Shown here piece after piece: positions 34,751 to 43,235 of a stretch of DNA of 64,000 nt. The number at the start of each line of letters is the position of its first letter. Position 1 is the first letter of the stretch. The position numbers were made by a program, and so were the translations under genes. A model generated the notes under the pieces. The model ran no database searches, was not told the DNA's origin, and worked only from the letters and a program-made list of their open reading frames with translations. This stretch comes from Paraburkholderia nodosa (GTDB taxonomy: Bacteria > Pseudomonadota > Gammaproteobacteria > Burkholderiales > Burkholderiaceae): assembly GCF_001718195.1 (NCBI RefSeq), contig NZ_MCNV01000004.1:124001-188000 (forward strand), written 5' to 3'.

Positions 34751-35515
34751 CTATTGCACGAGGAATCGAAGCGCTTCGGCGTGGAGCTCTGGGGTCGCCG
34801 CTGCGACGACCGTGCCATCGAAACGTCTATCGACTGGACGACCTGACCATGTCGTCACGACGCCGCCCGCGCCCTGGACGACAGGTATCAGCGCCATGAC
34901 GTCAAACATTTCCAGTTCAGCTTCCACAACAAGGTCAACGTGTCCGGAGGCTAGCAACGCGTAGCCGTAACAGTCGGTGCCGAACCGGGTGACTGAAACA
35001 GCGCGCGACAGGGTTGAAAAGGCCGTTGACGCCTTGCCCGCGAACGTTTGGGGGTCGGTTGCGCAGAGCCGCGCATCTCGCAGTTGCCTACACGCACTGA
35101 CCTCGCACGGTACCCCATTGAGAACGGTGCGATTGCCGTTGCCGATCCAGCGCTCGCAGAGTACGGGGACTTCAATCATGCCGTAACGGGGACGTCGCCC
35201 TTCAAGCACTGCCACGAGTGTGCCGAACAGCGGCAGACCTGCCACGAAGCTTTTCGTCCCGTCGATGGGGTCGATCACCCAGGTGATGCCATCCCCAACG
35301 TCTCCGCCTTCCTCCTCCCCCACAATATTGTGCGAAGGATACCGTGACAGGATGCGTTCCCGAAGCTGTCGCTCAATCTCGCGGTCCGCCACCGTGACGG
35401 GCGTATCGTCGGACTTTGCGGTAACGTCGAGCTGTGTCCTGAAATACTTCAGGGAAACGGCTCGCGCCTCATCTCCGAGCAGTTCGAGAAGCGCGCAGGC
35501 GTCCGTCGGCAACAT
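34751..35515 (-). CDS. Inositol-monophosphatase family phosphatase (HisN-like)
   Basis: 254 residues. Metal site motifs GEEEGGD, WVIDPIDGTKSFVAG and the C-terminal ELEMFDVMALIPVVQGAGG define the family; the sequence around KSFVAGLPLFGTLVA and RFGTDCYGYALLASG matches the histidinol-phosphatase (HisN/ImpC) branch. AAAGGA seven bases before the ATG at 35515 fixes the start, the longer frame being rejected. No histidine genes adjoin it; it is the only gene on this strand here. Substrate could be histidinol phosphate or inositol phosphate. Confidence 0.86.
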   Translation of the reverse strand: MLPTDACALLELLGDEARAVSLKYFRTQLDVTAKSDDTPVTVADREIERQLRERILSRYPSHNIVGEEEGGDVGDGITWVIDPIDGTKSFVAGLPLFGTLVAVLEGRRPRYGMIEVPVLCERWIGNGNRTVLNGVPCEVSACRQLRDARLCATDPQTFAGKASTAFSTLSRAVSVTRFGTDCYGYALLASGHVDLVVEAELEMFDVMALIPVVQGAGGVVTTWSGRPVDRRFDGTVVAAATPELHAEALRFLVQ

Positions 35516-35924
35516 GTTCGATTCCTTTACAGCCCAGCAACGCCTGGACGCTGTCCGCCGTGCATGCCTGGCACGCGAGGACGGTGCATTGCGAAGCTCC
35601 CTGCCGGCTTGAACGCGCCTCGGGACGTCGCGCAGGAAGGTGATTCGTACGCTACTCATGTTGACGCAAGCCCGCATACTGAATGCCAGCCGTTCGTACA
35701 GTTCGCTTTCTAGCTTCGTAGTGAGACCACGGCCGCGAAGGCTGTCCGATCTTTTTCTTGAGGCGGAGATCGCGAACTGATGAACGGCATCGATAGGTGA
35801 AGTATGTGAGTCATACCGTTCACCCTAACCCCGGTGAACGTCTGCGCATATTCTGTTCCTGCCGCCGTTCATTCGGGCGCCCGTGTCACAGGCGGAGACG
35901 AATATCCACGGACAGCTCGACCCC
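35516..35924. other. Intergenic region, 409 bp
   Basis: No supported gene. It carries lower GC stretches (about 35760-35860) and may hold the promoter of the leftward phosphatase gene. No consensus promoter identified. Confidence 0.35.
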
Positions 35925-36176
35925 TTACGTTTCGTATTGCTGACTATTCTGACCGGGGGGATGCCTGGTAAACCAGGTATGCCGGATGAGACGGCGGTGT
36001 CCGATTTCTACCCTGAGACCGTCGTACAAGGCGGCCAGCAATACGGCGCCGACTTTCCGTTGTTCGTCGCTGTGGATGATCGTCAGTAAGGCACGCTGCT
36101 TACGTATACGCCAGACCGCCTCGTGGATATGGCGGTCCGCAAGTATCAGGGCTTGTAGCTCAGTCTCGTCGTCCAT
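35925..36176 (-). CDS. Small helical hypothetical protein (ADRHI-type)
   Basis: 83 residues. A helix LADRHIHEAVWRIRKQRALL followed by VLLAALYDGLRVEIGHRRLI resembles small proteins common in Burkholderia and rhizobia that carry an ADRHI-x-RIxRQR-x-LI pattern and a His-Arg end. Ribosome site is weak (GAG). The tail after about residue 68 is polar. Function unknown; the resemblance is from memory of the pattern. Confidence 0.5.
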   Translation of the reverse strand: MDDETELQALILADRHIHEAVWRIRKQRALLTIIHSDEQRKVGAVLLAALYDGLRVEIGHRRLIRHTWFTRHPPGQNSQQYET

Positions 36177-36430
36177 CGCAGCTTACTCGTTGCCCCCCGT
36201 AACCGGCTGGAAGATTTTTGTTTCCCATGCCCCTCTCGTCTGGTCACGCGTGAGCGGTCATGTCGTCCCAGGTGACGCTGGAGTCCGGGCTATCTCCGCC
36301 TTGTCGACGCAGGACATTCGTCAGATCCCTGCGACGGCAGGCGCGGCTCGCGTTTTCACGCTCATCCCGATTTGAGATCCGTGGTACTTGTCTTGTCGAT
36401 ACATCCTTCATTCAACAAGTCGGCATCCGG

Positions 36431-36697
36431 TCACGTTGCCCTCGCGCCGGCGACACTCGTCATTCCCTGGCCGTTTGTTCTCGTTGCGGGTTCACGCGCC
36501 TCGCGCTTTTTCGACGCTGCGTCGGCGATCACATCGACTTTGCCCTGTGCAACCTCGATCGCGGACTGCCCGGTGGTCCCGAGTGCCCCATAGAGCGCAT
36601 TGGCCACGGTGATCGCCGAGCTGAGTGCTGCCACTGCTGCCTCGGAACCGGCTGGCGCATTTCGGGTGGCTTCTTCGAAGAGCGTGCCGCGCGCCGG
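36431..36697 (-). pseudogene. Phasin C-terminal remnant
   Basis: Translated from just after the stop of the gene at 36698, this frame gives LFEEATRNAPAGSEAAVAAL, then AITVANALYGALGTTGQSAIE and VDVIADAASKK, which reads like the C-terminal half of a PHA-granule phasin. There is no phasin N-terminus and no ATG; only a GTG at 36634. The frame runs through the stop of the upstream small gene. I read it as the leftover of a deleted phasin gene, though a short gene starting at 36634 cannot be excluded. Confidence 0.5.
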
Positions 36698-36895
36698 TCA
36701 CCGTTTTCGCATGATCGTTTCGAGCAGGAATTCGCCTTCATCCGTTATACGCGGACGCGGCATACCGGTGGCGAGGCTCTCGAGTGCTACGAGCTGTTGC
36801 TCGAGCAGTGTGTCGAGTTCCTCGCGGCCCATGTCGATCTGGTCCGGCGATGACTTGACCAGCATGAGCGTCGCAAATTCGTGAGGGCTCAGCAC
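36698..36895 (-). CDS. Small hypothetical protein
   Basis: 65 residues from a GTG at 36895 with AGGAGA five to ten bases upstream. Mostly helical and acidic (LSPHEFATLMLVKSSPDQID, then EELDTLLEQQLVALESLA), with a C-terminal TDEGEFLLETIM segment. No hydrophobic segment. No family recognised. Its stop is followed directly by the phasin-like remnant in the same frame. Confidence 0.6.
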   Translation of the reverse strand: MLSPHEFATLMLVKSSPDQIDMGREELDTLLEQQLVALESLATGMPRPRITDEGEFLLETIMRKR

Positions 36896-37283
36896 TTATG
36901 TCTCCTGGATTCTCGAACGAGCGGTCTTGCCGCCCTGATAGTTGTCCGCCGAAACGACATCTGACCGCGCACACCTCCTCGTGTGGCGTGTGATCGACCT
37001 CCGCGTGACATGCGCGAGGCGAGCTGGTAGTGCGCCAGTCGGATCGCTCTTTTTGGCCGGAAGTAGCTTGCTGGTGGCTCATAGGAGCATATGCCCGCCG
37101 TCACCTGTCGAGTATCAGGGAGGCGTGTCCGTAAATGCATCCTTATGGACAACCCTTTCCCCATGGGCTGAGCGCACGGAGCGCTCACCCACACGACACA
37201 TTTGTAAGGTCAGGTGCGCGAAATGCTTGGACACTCAGCGCATCAAGCGGGATTGTTATGACGGTATTTGGGGGAGAAAAACC
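36896..37283. other. Intergenic region, 388 bp
   Basis: No supported gene. Shared upstream region of the leftward small gene at 36698 and the rightward gene at 37284. No clear promoter pair or repeat. Confidence 0.35.
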
Positions 37284-37538
37284 ATGGGTAAGCCCGATCG
37301 CGCCGAAGACGCACTTCAAATTGTGGGCTACGAGGTGGTTTGCCGACAGAAGATCAATGCGATGGGCCAATATGTCGGAGACCTAAGGATCAGGCGAAAG
37401 GCTGATGGGAAGTTGATCTACCCGTTCGACGGCTGTCTCGTTCCTGGGCCATTCGCAACTGCCGACGAAGCCCGACTCGCCGTGCGCGAGCTCGCCAAAG
37501 AGTTTGTGCGGCTTGATGTCGAGCGTCCCGAGGATTGA
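37284..37538 (+). CDS. DUF6723-type small protein
   Basis: 84 residues. A strand-rich core (IVGYEVVCRQKINAMGQYVG, DLRIRRKADGKLIYPFDG) followed by PGPFATADEARLAVRELAKE, which I recognise as the Burkholderia DUF6723-type pattern. GGGGGAG precedes the ATG at 37284. Cytosolic; function unknown. The upstream extension of the frame is unsupported. Confidence 0.7.
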   Translation: MGKPDRAEDALQIVGYEVVCRQKINAMGQYVGDLRIRRKADGKLIYPFDGCLVPGPFATADEARLAVRELAKEFVRLDVERPED

Positions 37539-37625
37539 TGACGCATCGCTGGAGTGGTCGACATCCAGAGGTGGTTCGGTCTCCCCGATGCTCATGCACC
37601 GGGTTTGTCCTGGCCGACGGAAGCC

Positions 37626-37781
37626 ATGAAAAAGCGGTTTCGACCAACACCGGAGCCAGCGGCTGTTCCGGGCATGAGCGATGCGGAATCGGGCCTGGGC
37701 GCGATGCCGCGTCCCCGAGCGGAAGAGAGCCCCGATGAGCACTCAGACCTCATGGAAAACACGCTGGGCGCTGCCCGCTGA
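37626..37781 (+). CDS. Possible small acidic protein
   Basis: 51 residues, Pro/Glu/Met-rich and polar (MKKRFRPTPEPAAVPGMSDA, then acidic). A weak GGA site lies before the ATG at 37626; a GTG at 37554 would add 24 residues. Located between the DUF6723-type gene and a GNAT gene on the same strand. Nothing recognisable; may be a chance frame. Confidence 0.3.
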   Translation: MKKRFRPTPEPAAVPGMSDAESGLGAMPRPRAEESPDEHSDLMENTLGAAR

Positions 37782-37848
37782 ACGCGCGGCTAGACCTCGC
37801 GGCGCGACAACGCGAGTGCGTAATACCTGATCCGGGAGGAAATGCGCG

Positions 37849-38334
37849 ATGAAGGAATCGGCCGTAGTGGTCACTGTGCGACGGGAGGATCCCGCTACGC
37901 GCGACGCGGGCTTACTGCTCGACGAACTGAGCGCCATGGTCGCGCTGTACTGCGGTGATGGCGCCCAATCCCGATTCAACGAGCAGGATGCGATGACGCC
38001 GCGCGGCGCCTTTGTCATTGCCCGTACCACCGACGGCCAGGCGATAGGCTGTGGGGCCCTGCGCCGTTTCTCGTTTGAAGTGGCGGAGTTCAAGCGGATA
38101 TACCGGCGCGCCGAATTCCATGGAGCCGGCGCTGCGATTCTGCGATATCTCGAAGAACTCGCCGCCGCAATGGACTTTCGCCGGGTCATCTTGCAGACAC
38201 GTGAGGCGAACCGGCGCGCAATCGCCTTTTATCGGCGCCACGGTTACCAACACATCGACCCGTACGGCGAATACACGACCATGAGCGACGCTCGATGCTT
38301 CGGGAAAGCGCTTCCAGTCAAACCGCAGCCTTGA
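37849..38334 (+). CDS. GNAT family acetyltransferase
   Basis: 161 residues with the GNAT fold: strand AFVIARTTDGQAIGCGALRR, helix and acetyl-CoA loop FHGAGAAILRYLEELAAAM, then ILQTREANRRAIAFYRRHGYQHI, the conserved C-terminal motif B with a Tyr acid. The usual R/Q-x-x-G-x-G/A loop is degenerate (RRAEFHGAGAA). GGGAGGAAAT lies upstream of the ATG. Target amine unknown. Confidence 0.85.
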   Translation: MKESAVVVTVRREDPATRDAGLLLDELSAMVALYCGDGAQSRFNEQDAMTPRGAFVIARTTDGQAIGCGALRRFSFEVAEFKRIYRRAEFHGAGAAILRYLEELAAAMDFRRVILQTREANRRAIAFYRRHGYQHIDPYGEYTTMSDARCFGKALPVKPQP

Positions 38335-38404
38335 GCGGCATCGCTTCTTCGCGGTGATCCCTCTCATTTGCGCCGTGTTTGAAGCATCGTCATCGGGCGG
38401 TATC

Positions 38405-38935
38405 TCAAAGCGGCATATCGAGGTGCGAGAGCACCAACGTCTTGTCGCCGGTGCTCTTCACCCCGGCGGCCTCGAGCTTTGCATCGAGCTCGGTCTTGCG
38501 CGACGCGAGACGGCGGCCCAGCGCTTCGAGGTCCAGATTACTGCGGCGCAAGAGCGGGAATAGCTCTTTCTCTTCTTCTTCGACATGGTGGCGAACCAGG
38601 TCGGCCAGCACACGGAACGTCGCGTCGAAACCAGCATGCGCGGGTGTCAGCGTGGTGAAGCGCTGGATGAGCGTTTTCACGAGATAGTGCTCGACTCGAG
38701 CCTCGTCCACATCAAGCGCCTCTGTGGGTAGTGCTTCGCTCGCTGCGGGGTAGAGCAACTCTTCCTCAAGCATCGTATGCACGGCGAGTTGCTCGCACGC
38801 TCGCTTGGCGATCGTGAAGCGCGCATCTTCGGTGGCCTCGCCGGCACCCCGGTAGGCATCGAAAAGTTTATCGACGGCGCGGTGGTCGGCGATCAGCAGC
38901 GCGAGCGCATCGCTGGTCTGTTTCGGTTCGTTCAT
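38405..38935 (-). CDS. Hemerythrin HHE domain protein
   Basis: 176 residues. HHE motifs: LIADHRAVDKLFDAYRG, LAVHTMLEEELLYPA, VEHYLVKTLIQRF and LVRHHVEEEEKELFPLL give the His/Glu ligand set for a di-iron site. A polar tail follows. Family members bind oxygen or nitric oxide, or protect from oxidative stress. Start at 38935; the longer frame upstream is a shadow. Divergent from the DUF4142 gene. Confidence 0.88.
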   Translation of the reverse strand: MNEPKQTSDALALLIADHRAVDKLFDAYRGAGEATEDARFTIAKRACEQLAVHTMLEEELLYPAASEALPTEALDVDEARVEHYLVKTLIQRFTTLTPAHAGFDATFRVLADLVRHHVEEEEKELFPLLRRSNLDLEALGRRLASRKTELDAKLEAAGVKSTGDKTLVLSHLDMPL

Positions 38936-39115
38936 GACAGGTCTCCACGGGACATGCCCGTGTTGCGCAGCGCGCGTACCCAGCTCCCGGTCTCTCGATG
39001 AAGGCAGGCCGGGCGGTGCGCGAGGCCGCATGCGCCGCGGCACGCACCGTGCGCGACGGCCCATGCGCGGTCCATATGGGCCCCGCGACCGTTCAACGAC
39101 CCAAGGATGTCCACC

Positions 39116-39658
39116 ATGAAACTCCTTTTCGCTATTCTCGGTTTGGCCATGGCATGCAGTCTTCCGCTCGCGGCCACAGCACAAGAATCCCAAGCGGCTT
39201 CCGCCACCGCGGCAAATCCGCTGCCGGATGTGGATCGCGATTTCGTTCAGGCGGCATCGATGTCTGGATCGACGGAAATCGACGCCGCGAAGCTCGCCAT
39301 GCATAACACGAAGAACAAGGACGTGCACAAATTTGCAGAGCACATGATCGCCGATCATATGAAGCTTGCAGCGCAATTAAAGCTCGCGGCGCCGCACGGT
39401 GTCACGGTGCCGAAGGACAATTCCGATACGTCGATTCTCGATTCGTTACGGCCGCTCAAGGATGAGCAATTTGACAGTGCATACGCGCAGAAGGTGGGGA
39501 TAGAAGGCCACAAGGAAGCGGTGGCCGCGTTCCAGAAGGAAATCAGCGACGGCAAGAACGACAGCCTGAAGGCGGCGGCGCGCAAGGCGTTGCCAACCGT
39601 CGAAGAACATTACCGGATGGCCCAGGCACTGGCCCAGAAAGTCGGTACGCATTCCTGA
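39116..39658 (+). CDS. DUF4142 secreted protein
   Basis: 180 residues. Signal peptide (LLFAILGLAMACSLPLAATA), then the DUF4142 core: DFVQAASMSGSTEIDAAKLA, KDVHKFAEHMIADHMKLAAQL and a last helical pair. The fold is a ferritin-like four-helix bundle, periplasmic; function unknown, often stress-linked. AAGGA lies eight bases before the ATG at 39116. It is next to a hemerythrin gene. Confidence 0.88.
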   Translation: MKLLFAILGLAMACSLPLAATAQESQAASATAANPLPDVDRDFVQAASMSGSTEIDAAKLAMHNTKNKDVHKFAEHMIADHMKLAAQLKLAAPHGVTVPKDNSDTSILDSLRPLKDEQFDSAYAQKVGIEGHKEAVAAFQKEISDGKNDSLKAAARKALPTVEEHYRMAQALAQKVGTHS

Positions 39659-39797
39659 GTGAACGGCTTCGTCCCGGGGGCAGCCGTTGCAGCAGGAAAC
39701 ATTGCGGCGGTGCGCGCGAGGCCTTCTGTTGACCCCGCGCAGCACCGGTTGGGAGCGGGGCGTGTGTCCCTCGCACGGGCCCCCCCCCCGCATGCCC

Positions 39798-40190
39798 TTA
39801 CGAGGTGGTGCCCTCGAACGCGTTACTCCAGGCCATTAAGTCGCGGTTCAGGCGGCTTTCGATACCGCTAACGCAATCGACGATCGCGCCAAGCATGATC
39901 TCGTTGATGTGCCGCCAGTAGGCTGCAGTCTTTACTGTGCCCGCTAAAGCGTAGCCTGCGTTCAAGCGCCATGCGTCAAATGGCGAACGTTCGCTAGCCG
40001 ATTCGATTGCGATTGCGCGCTGCTCATCCAGGGTTGTACTGAACGCATGGCTATTCAGTTCTGCGATGCGGCCAGCGGTCTCAACACACAGGCGTGCCAG
40101 CTCGTTCATTTCCGTGCCCAGGGACGTAACTCGTTCAGGCGCGTTGCCTGGGCCTGCGTCGGGTAGTGCGATCGGTGGTTCAATCATCAT
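39798..40190 (-). CDS. Phasin family protein
   Basis: 130 residues. Helix-rich with the phasin pattern MNELARLCVETAGRIAELNS, FSTTLDEQRAIAIESAS, and an amphipathic C-terminal half, as in PHA-granule surface proteins. GGAG spacing favours the second ATG (40187) over the first. A leaderless long frame upstream is a shadow. Divergent from the topoisomerase IB gene by about 207 bp. Confidence 0.7.
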   Translation of the reverse strand: MMIEPPIALPDAGPGNAPERVTSLGTEMNELARLCVETAGRIAELNSHAFSTTLDEQRAIAIESASERSPFDAWRLNAGYALAGTVKTAAYWRHINEIMLGAIVDCVSGIESRLNRDLMAWSNAFEGTTS

Positions 40191-40397
40191 CGGCTCCGAT
40201 TTGAGGTTTGACCGGGCAGATAGGGTTCCGCGGTCTTGCTGCATCGCCGCATTGCCTGTTCCCGATTCGGCCGGTGGTTCGCACCGAAGGGCGGCACGCT
40301 CGGCTGCGCGCTGCCTCGGCGGAGAATTACGCTCCGGCGTTGGCGGCATGGCTATTGCTCCTCGTGCCCAAACAAGGGAATCCGACCGAGGCAAGCC

Positions 40398-41699
40398 GTG
40401 GCAAAGAATCACGCAAATTCAGGAAAGCCGGGCCGCAAAAGTACTGCGCGCGCGAGCGGCATATCGCCGACTGACCTCGGGCCTTGCGGCCTGCGCTATG
40501 TCGATGACTCGCATCGCGGGTACACGCGCGAGCGGATCGACGGAGCGTTCGTCTACTTCGATACGCGAGGCAAGCGCATCAAGGACGCTGCCGAGATTCG
40601 CCGTATCAACGCATTGGCGGTTCCGCCTGCCTATACCGATGTGTGGATCTGCCCGGATGGGCGTGGCCACTTGCAGGCGACGGGCCGTGACGCGCGGGGT
40701 CGCAAGCAGTACCGCTATCACCCGTATTGGCGTGAAACACGGGACGCGACCAAGTACGAGCGCTTGCTGGGGTTCGGCACCGCGCTGCCGAAACTGCGCG
40801 CCCGGCTGGCGCGCGATCTCGCGCTCGACGGCATGCCGCGAAACAAAGTGCTGGCGACCGTCGTGCGCCTGCTCGATAGCACACTGATTCGCGTGGGCAG
40901 CGAGGAGTACGCGCGGGAGAACCGCTCGTACGGCCTGACCACGATGCGCAAGCGGCATCTGGAAGTGTCGTCTGACCGGCTGCGCTTCCGGTTTCGCGGC
41001 AAGAGCGGCATCGAGCACGACGTCGCGGTCAGCGACGCACGGGTTGCGCGCATCGTCAGGCGCTGTATGGAACTGCCGGGCCAGGACCTCTTTCAGTATC
41101 TCGATGCCGATGGCGCGCGGTATTCTGTCACCTCCTCGGACATCAACGACTATTTGCATGAGGTCACGGGCGCCGATTTCACCGCAAAAGACTACCGCAC
41201 GTGGGCGGGCAGCGTGTTTGCGTTTGCGGCGCTGCGCAAGCTGGAGTGGCAAACGGCGACGCAGGCGCGCAAGCACGTCGCCGACACCGTCAAGCAGATC
41301 TCCCAGATGCTGCGCAATACGCCGGCGGTTTGCCGCAAGTGCTATATCCATCCGGCCGTGATCGAAGCGTTCGAGGCGGGCGCCCTCGCGCAGGCGCTAC
41401 CCGCAGTGCGCCTGCGCGGACTGAAGGCAGACGAGGCGGCGCTCGTCGTCTTTCTGAAGCGCGACGCGAAGCGGCGGACGCGTGAGATGTCGCGCCGCGA
41501 TCGCGCTGGCGAGTCAAGCGACGCGAGCCTCGTCCGCCTGCTCGCGCAAACGAGCCGTAAAGTACGCGCGAAGGGGGCGAAGGACCGCGCTAATGGCGGC
41601 GCGACAAAGACACAGAAACCGGAGACGAGCAAGACAGCGTCGCGGCACGTGCGCTCGTCTGCTTCGACTCGATTCGCGCGTGCCGACACCGTTGCATGA
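40398..41699 (+). CDS. DNA topoisomerase IB (poxvirus type)
   Basis: 433 residues. N-terminal domain with GRGHLQATGRDARGRKQYRY; catalytic residues are visible as Arg/Lys in RENRSYGLTTMRKRHL, the Arg in DFTAKDYRTWAG and the catalytic Tyr in CRKCYIHPAVIEAFE. It relaxes supercoils through a 3'-phosphotyrosyl intermediate. The C-terminus is a basic Lys/Arg/Thr-rich tail. GTG start with GAGG six bases upstream. Forms the left edge of a DNA-processing gene group. Confidence 0.92.
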   Translation: MAKNHANSGKPGRKSTARASGISPTDLGPCGLRYVDDSHRGYTRERIDGAFVYFDTRGKRIKDAAEIRRINALAVPPAYTDVWICPDGRGHLQATGRDARGRKQYRYHPYWRETRDATKYERLLGFGTALPKLRARLARDLALDGMPRNKVLATVVRLLDSTLIRVGSEEYARENRSYGLTTMRKRHLEVSSDRLRFRFRGKSGIEHDVAVSDARVARIVRRCMELPGQDLFQYLDADGARYSVTSSDINDYLHEVTGADFTAKDYRTWAGSVFAFAALRKLEWQTATQARKHVADTVKQISQMLRNTPAVCRKCYIHPAVIEAFEAGALAQALPAVRLRGLKADEAALVVFLKRDAKRRTREMSRRDRAGESSDASLVRLLAQTSRKVRAKGAKDRANGGATKTQKPETSKTASRHVRSSASTRFARADTVA

Positions 41700-41708
41700 C
41701 GCGGCTCG

Positions 41709-42374
41709 TCAACGTTTGCCAGCAAGCGCGTCTGCGAGACGCAGTGCCTCGACGATCTGCGCGCGCGCTTTGTCGCGCGCCTCGACGTTCGGCGCCCGTA
41801 GCGCGTACGAAGGGTGCCAGGTTGCCACGATGACGAGATCGCCGATGCGACCCGCGTGTTCCATGTAGGCCTTCAGCCGCGCGTTCGGGTCGCGCAAAAT
41901 CGCGCGCAAGGCGGTTGCGCCGAGCGCGACCACGACCTTCGGCCTGATTTGCGCAAGTTCCCGTTCGAGCCAGTATGCGCAGGCTTCCACCTCGCGCTGG
42001 GCAGGCGTCTTGTGCAGGCGGCGCTTGCCGCGCAGTTCCCATTTGAAGTGCTTAACCGCATTGGTCACATAGACGGCCTTCCGTTCGATGCCCGCCTCTT
42101 CGAGCGCGGTGTCGAGCAGCGCGCCTGCCGGGCCGACGAACGGCAGACCCGCGCGATCCTCGCTGTCGCCGGGCTGCTCGCCGACGAGCATCAGCGTGGC
42201 GCGCGCGTTGCCCGCGCCCGGCACCCCGTGGGTGGCGTCTTTCCACAACGTGCAGCGCCGACATGCTTCCAGCGAATCGGGTTCCTGATGAGGATCGGCC
42301 TGCGGGCTAACGGTGCGGCGCGCGGGGTGCGATTCGTCGCGATCCCGATGGCCGTGCGGTGTGCGCGATGTCAC
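41709..42374 (-). CDS. UdgX-type uracil-DNA glycosylase
   Basis: 221 residues. Motif A is GEQPGDSEDRAGLPFVGPAG; then KHFKWELRGKRRLHKTP, in which the KRRxH loop marks the UdgX branch, and the C-terminal ATWHPSYALRAP. In UdgX the loop His forms a covalent bond to the abasic site after uracil removal. Here the loop is KRRLH rather than the usual KRRIH. The four iron-sulfur cysteines include the pair CRRC near the N-terminus. A GTG at 42374 with GAGG seven bases upstream is chosen over a TTG at 42449. Converges on topoisomerase IB by 9 bp. Confidence 0.88.
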   Translation of the reverse strand: MTSRTPHGHRDRDESHPARRTVSPQADPHQEPDSLEACRRCTLWKDATHGVPGAGNARATLMLVGEQPGDSEDRAGLPFVGPAGALLDTALEEAGIERKAVYVTNAVKHFKWELRGKRRLHKTPAQREVEACAYWLERELAQIRPKVVVALGATALRAILRDPNARLKAYMEHAGRIGDLVIVATWHPSYALRAPNVEARDKARAQIVEALRLADALAGKR

Positions 42375-42725
42375 TGCGTTGCCTCGCGCACGGCGAGAGC
42401 GCTGACTGGAACGAAACGCGGACTGGCCAGTTTCATCGTTGCTCCCCAAACGGTGGGCGACGCGCGCGACAAACGCGAATCGCTATTGCGGTCCAGGAGG
42501 ATGCGCAACTGGCGTACCGCGCGGGCGGCAGCCAGGGCACGCTGCTTGCGCGGACACGACAGCACCCGAGCGAACGAAGGCGAGGGAGCGAAAAGCGCGG
42601 CTCAAAAATCCGAAGGGAGTTTGATGATGCGGCGATTCCATGCAGCGACGCGCCATAAGCGGACGTTGCCCGTGAGCGCCGTCGTTCCGGAATGAGCGAT
42701 GTGCCGGAAAACGTGGAGACTTGCG

Positions 42726-43235
42726 ATGGGTATCGAACAGCACGTCGTCTCATTTCTGACCTCCGTGGGTCGCAAACTCGCCACCGCGGAGTCATGCACG
42801 GGCGGACTGATGGCCGCCACACTGGCTGCCGTGCCGGGAAGCGGTGGGTGCCTGGACGTCGGGTTCGTCGCGTACTCGCCCACGGGAAAGGCCGGTTTCC
42901 TCGGCGTGCGCGAAGAAACGATGGAGCGTTACGGGCTCACGAGCGAAGAGGTCGCGCGCGAAATGGCCGAAGGAGCGCTGGCGGCGGATGGGTGCAGCGC
43001 GGATGTAGCCGTCTCCAATACCGGGGTTGCCGACGCGGTCTGCGACGGCAATGGGCCGCCGGCCGGCACCCAGTGCTTCGGCTGGTCATGGCGTCTTGAA
43101 GATGGGCGATGCGTGACCTTCACCGAAACCGAGCGCTTTGTGGGATCGCGCAACGAGATTCGCGCCGCGGCCGCTCAATACGCGTTCTCGCGTATTGAGC
43201 ATTACTTCAACCGGCTTCCTCAGCAATCCGTATAG
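42726..43235 (+). CDS. CinA C-terminal-type amidohydrolase
   Basis: 169 residues. The catalytic core KLATAESCTGGLMAATLAAVPGSGG is the nicotinamide-mononucleotide deamidase (PncC) signature, with SNTGVAD and the C-terminal AAAQYAFSRIEHYF. The CinA N-terminal nucleotide-binding domain is absent. Role would be NMN recycling to NaMN. GGAG lies seven bases before the ATG at 42726. Converges with 16 bases of overlap on the DUF72 gene. Confidence 0.85.
   Translation: MGIEQHVVSFLTSVGRKLATAESCTGGLMAATLAAVPGSGGCLDVGFVAYSPTGKAGFLGVREETMERYGLTSEEVAREMAEGALAADGCSADVAVSNTGVADAVCDGNGPPAGTQCFGWSWRLEDGRCVTFTETERFVGSRNEIRAAAAQYAFSRIEHYFNRLPQQSV

Noticed and set aside
35964..35977. CCTGGT-AA-ACCAGG inverted repeat as an operator
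   Set aside because: It lies inside the probable small gene on the minus strand and short repeats of this kind are expected by chance.
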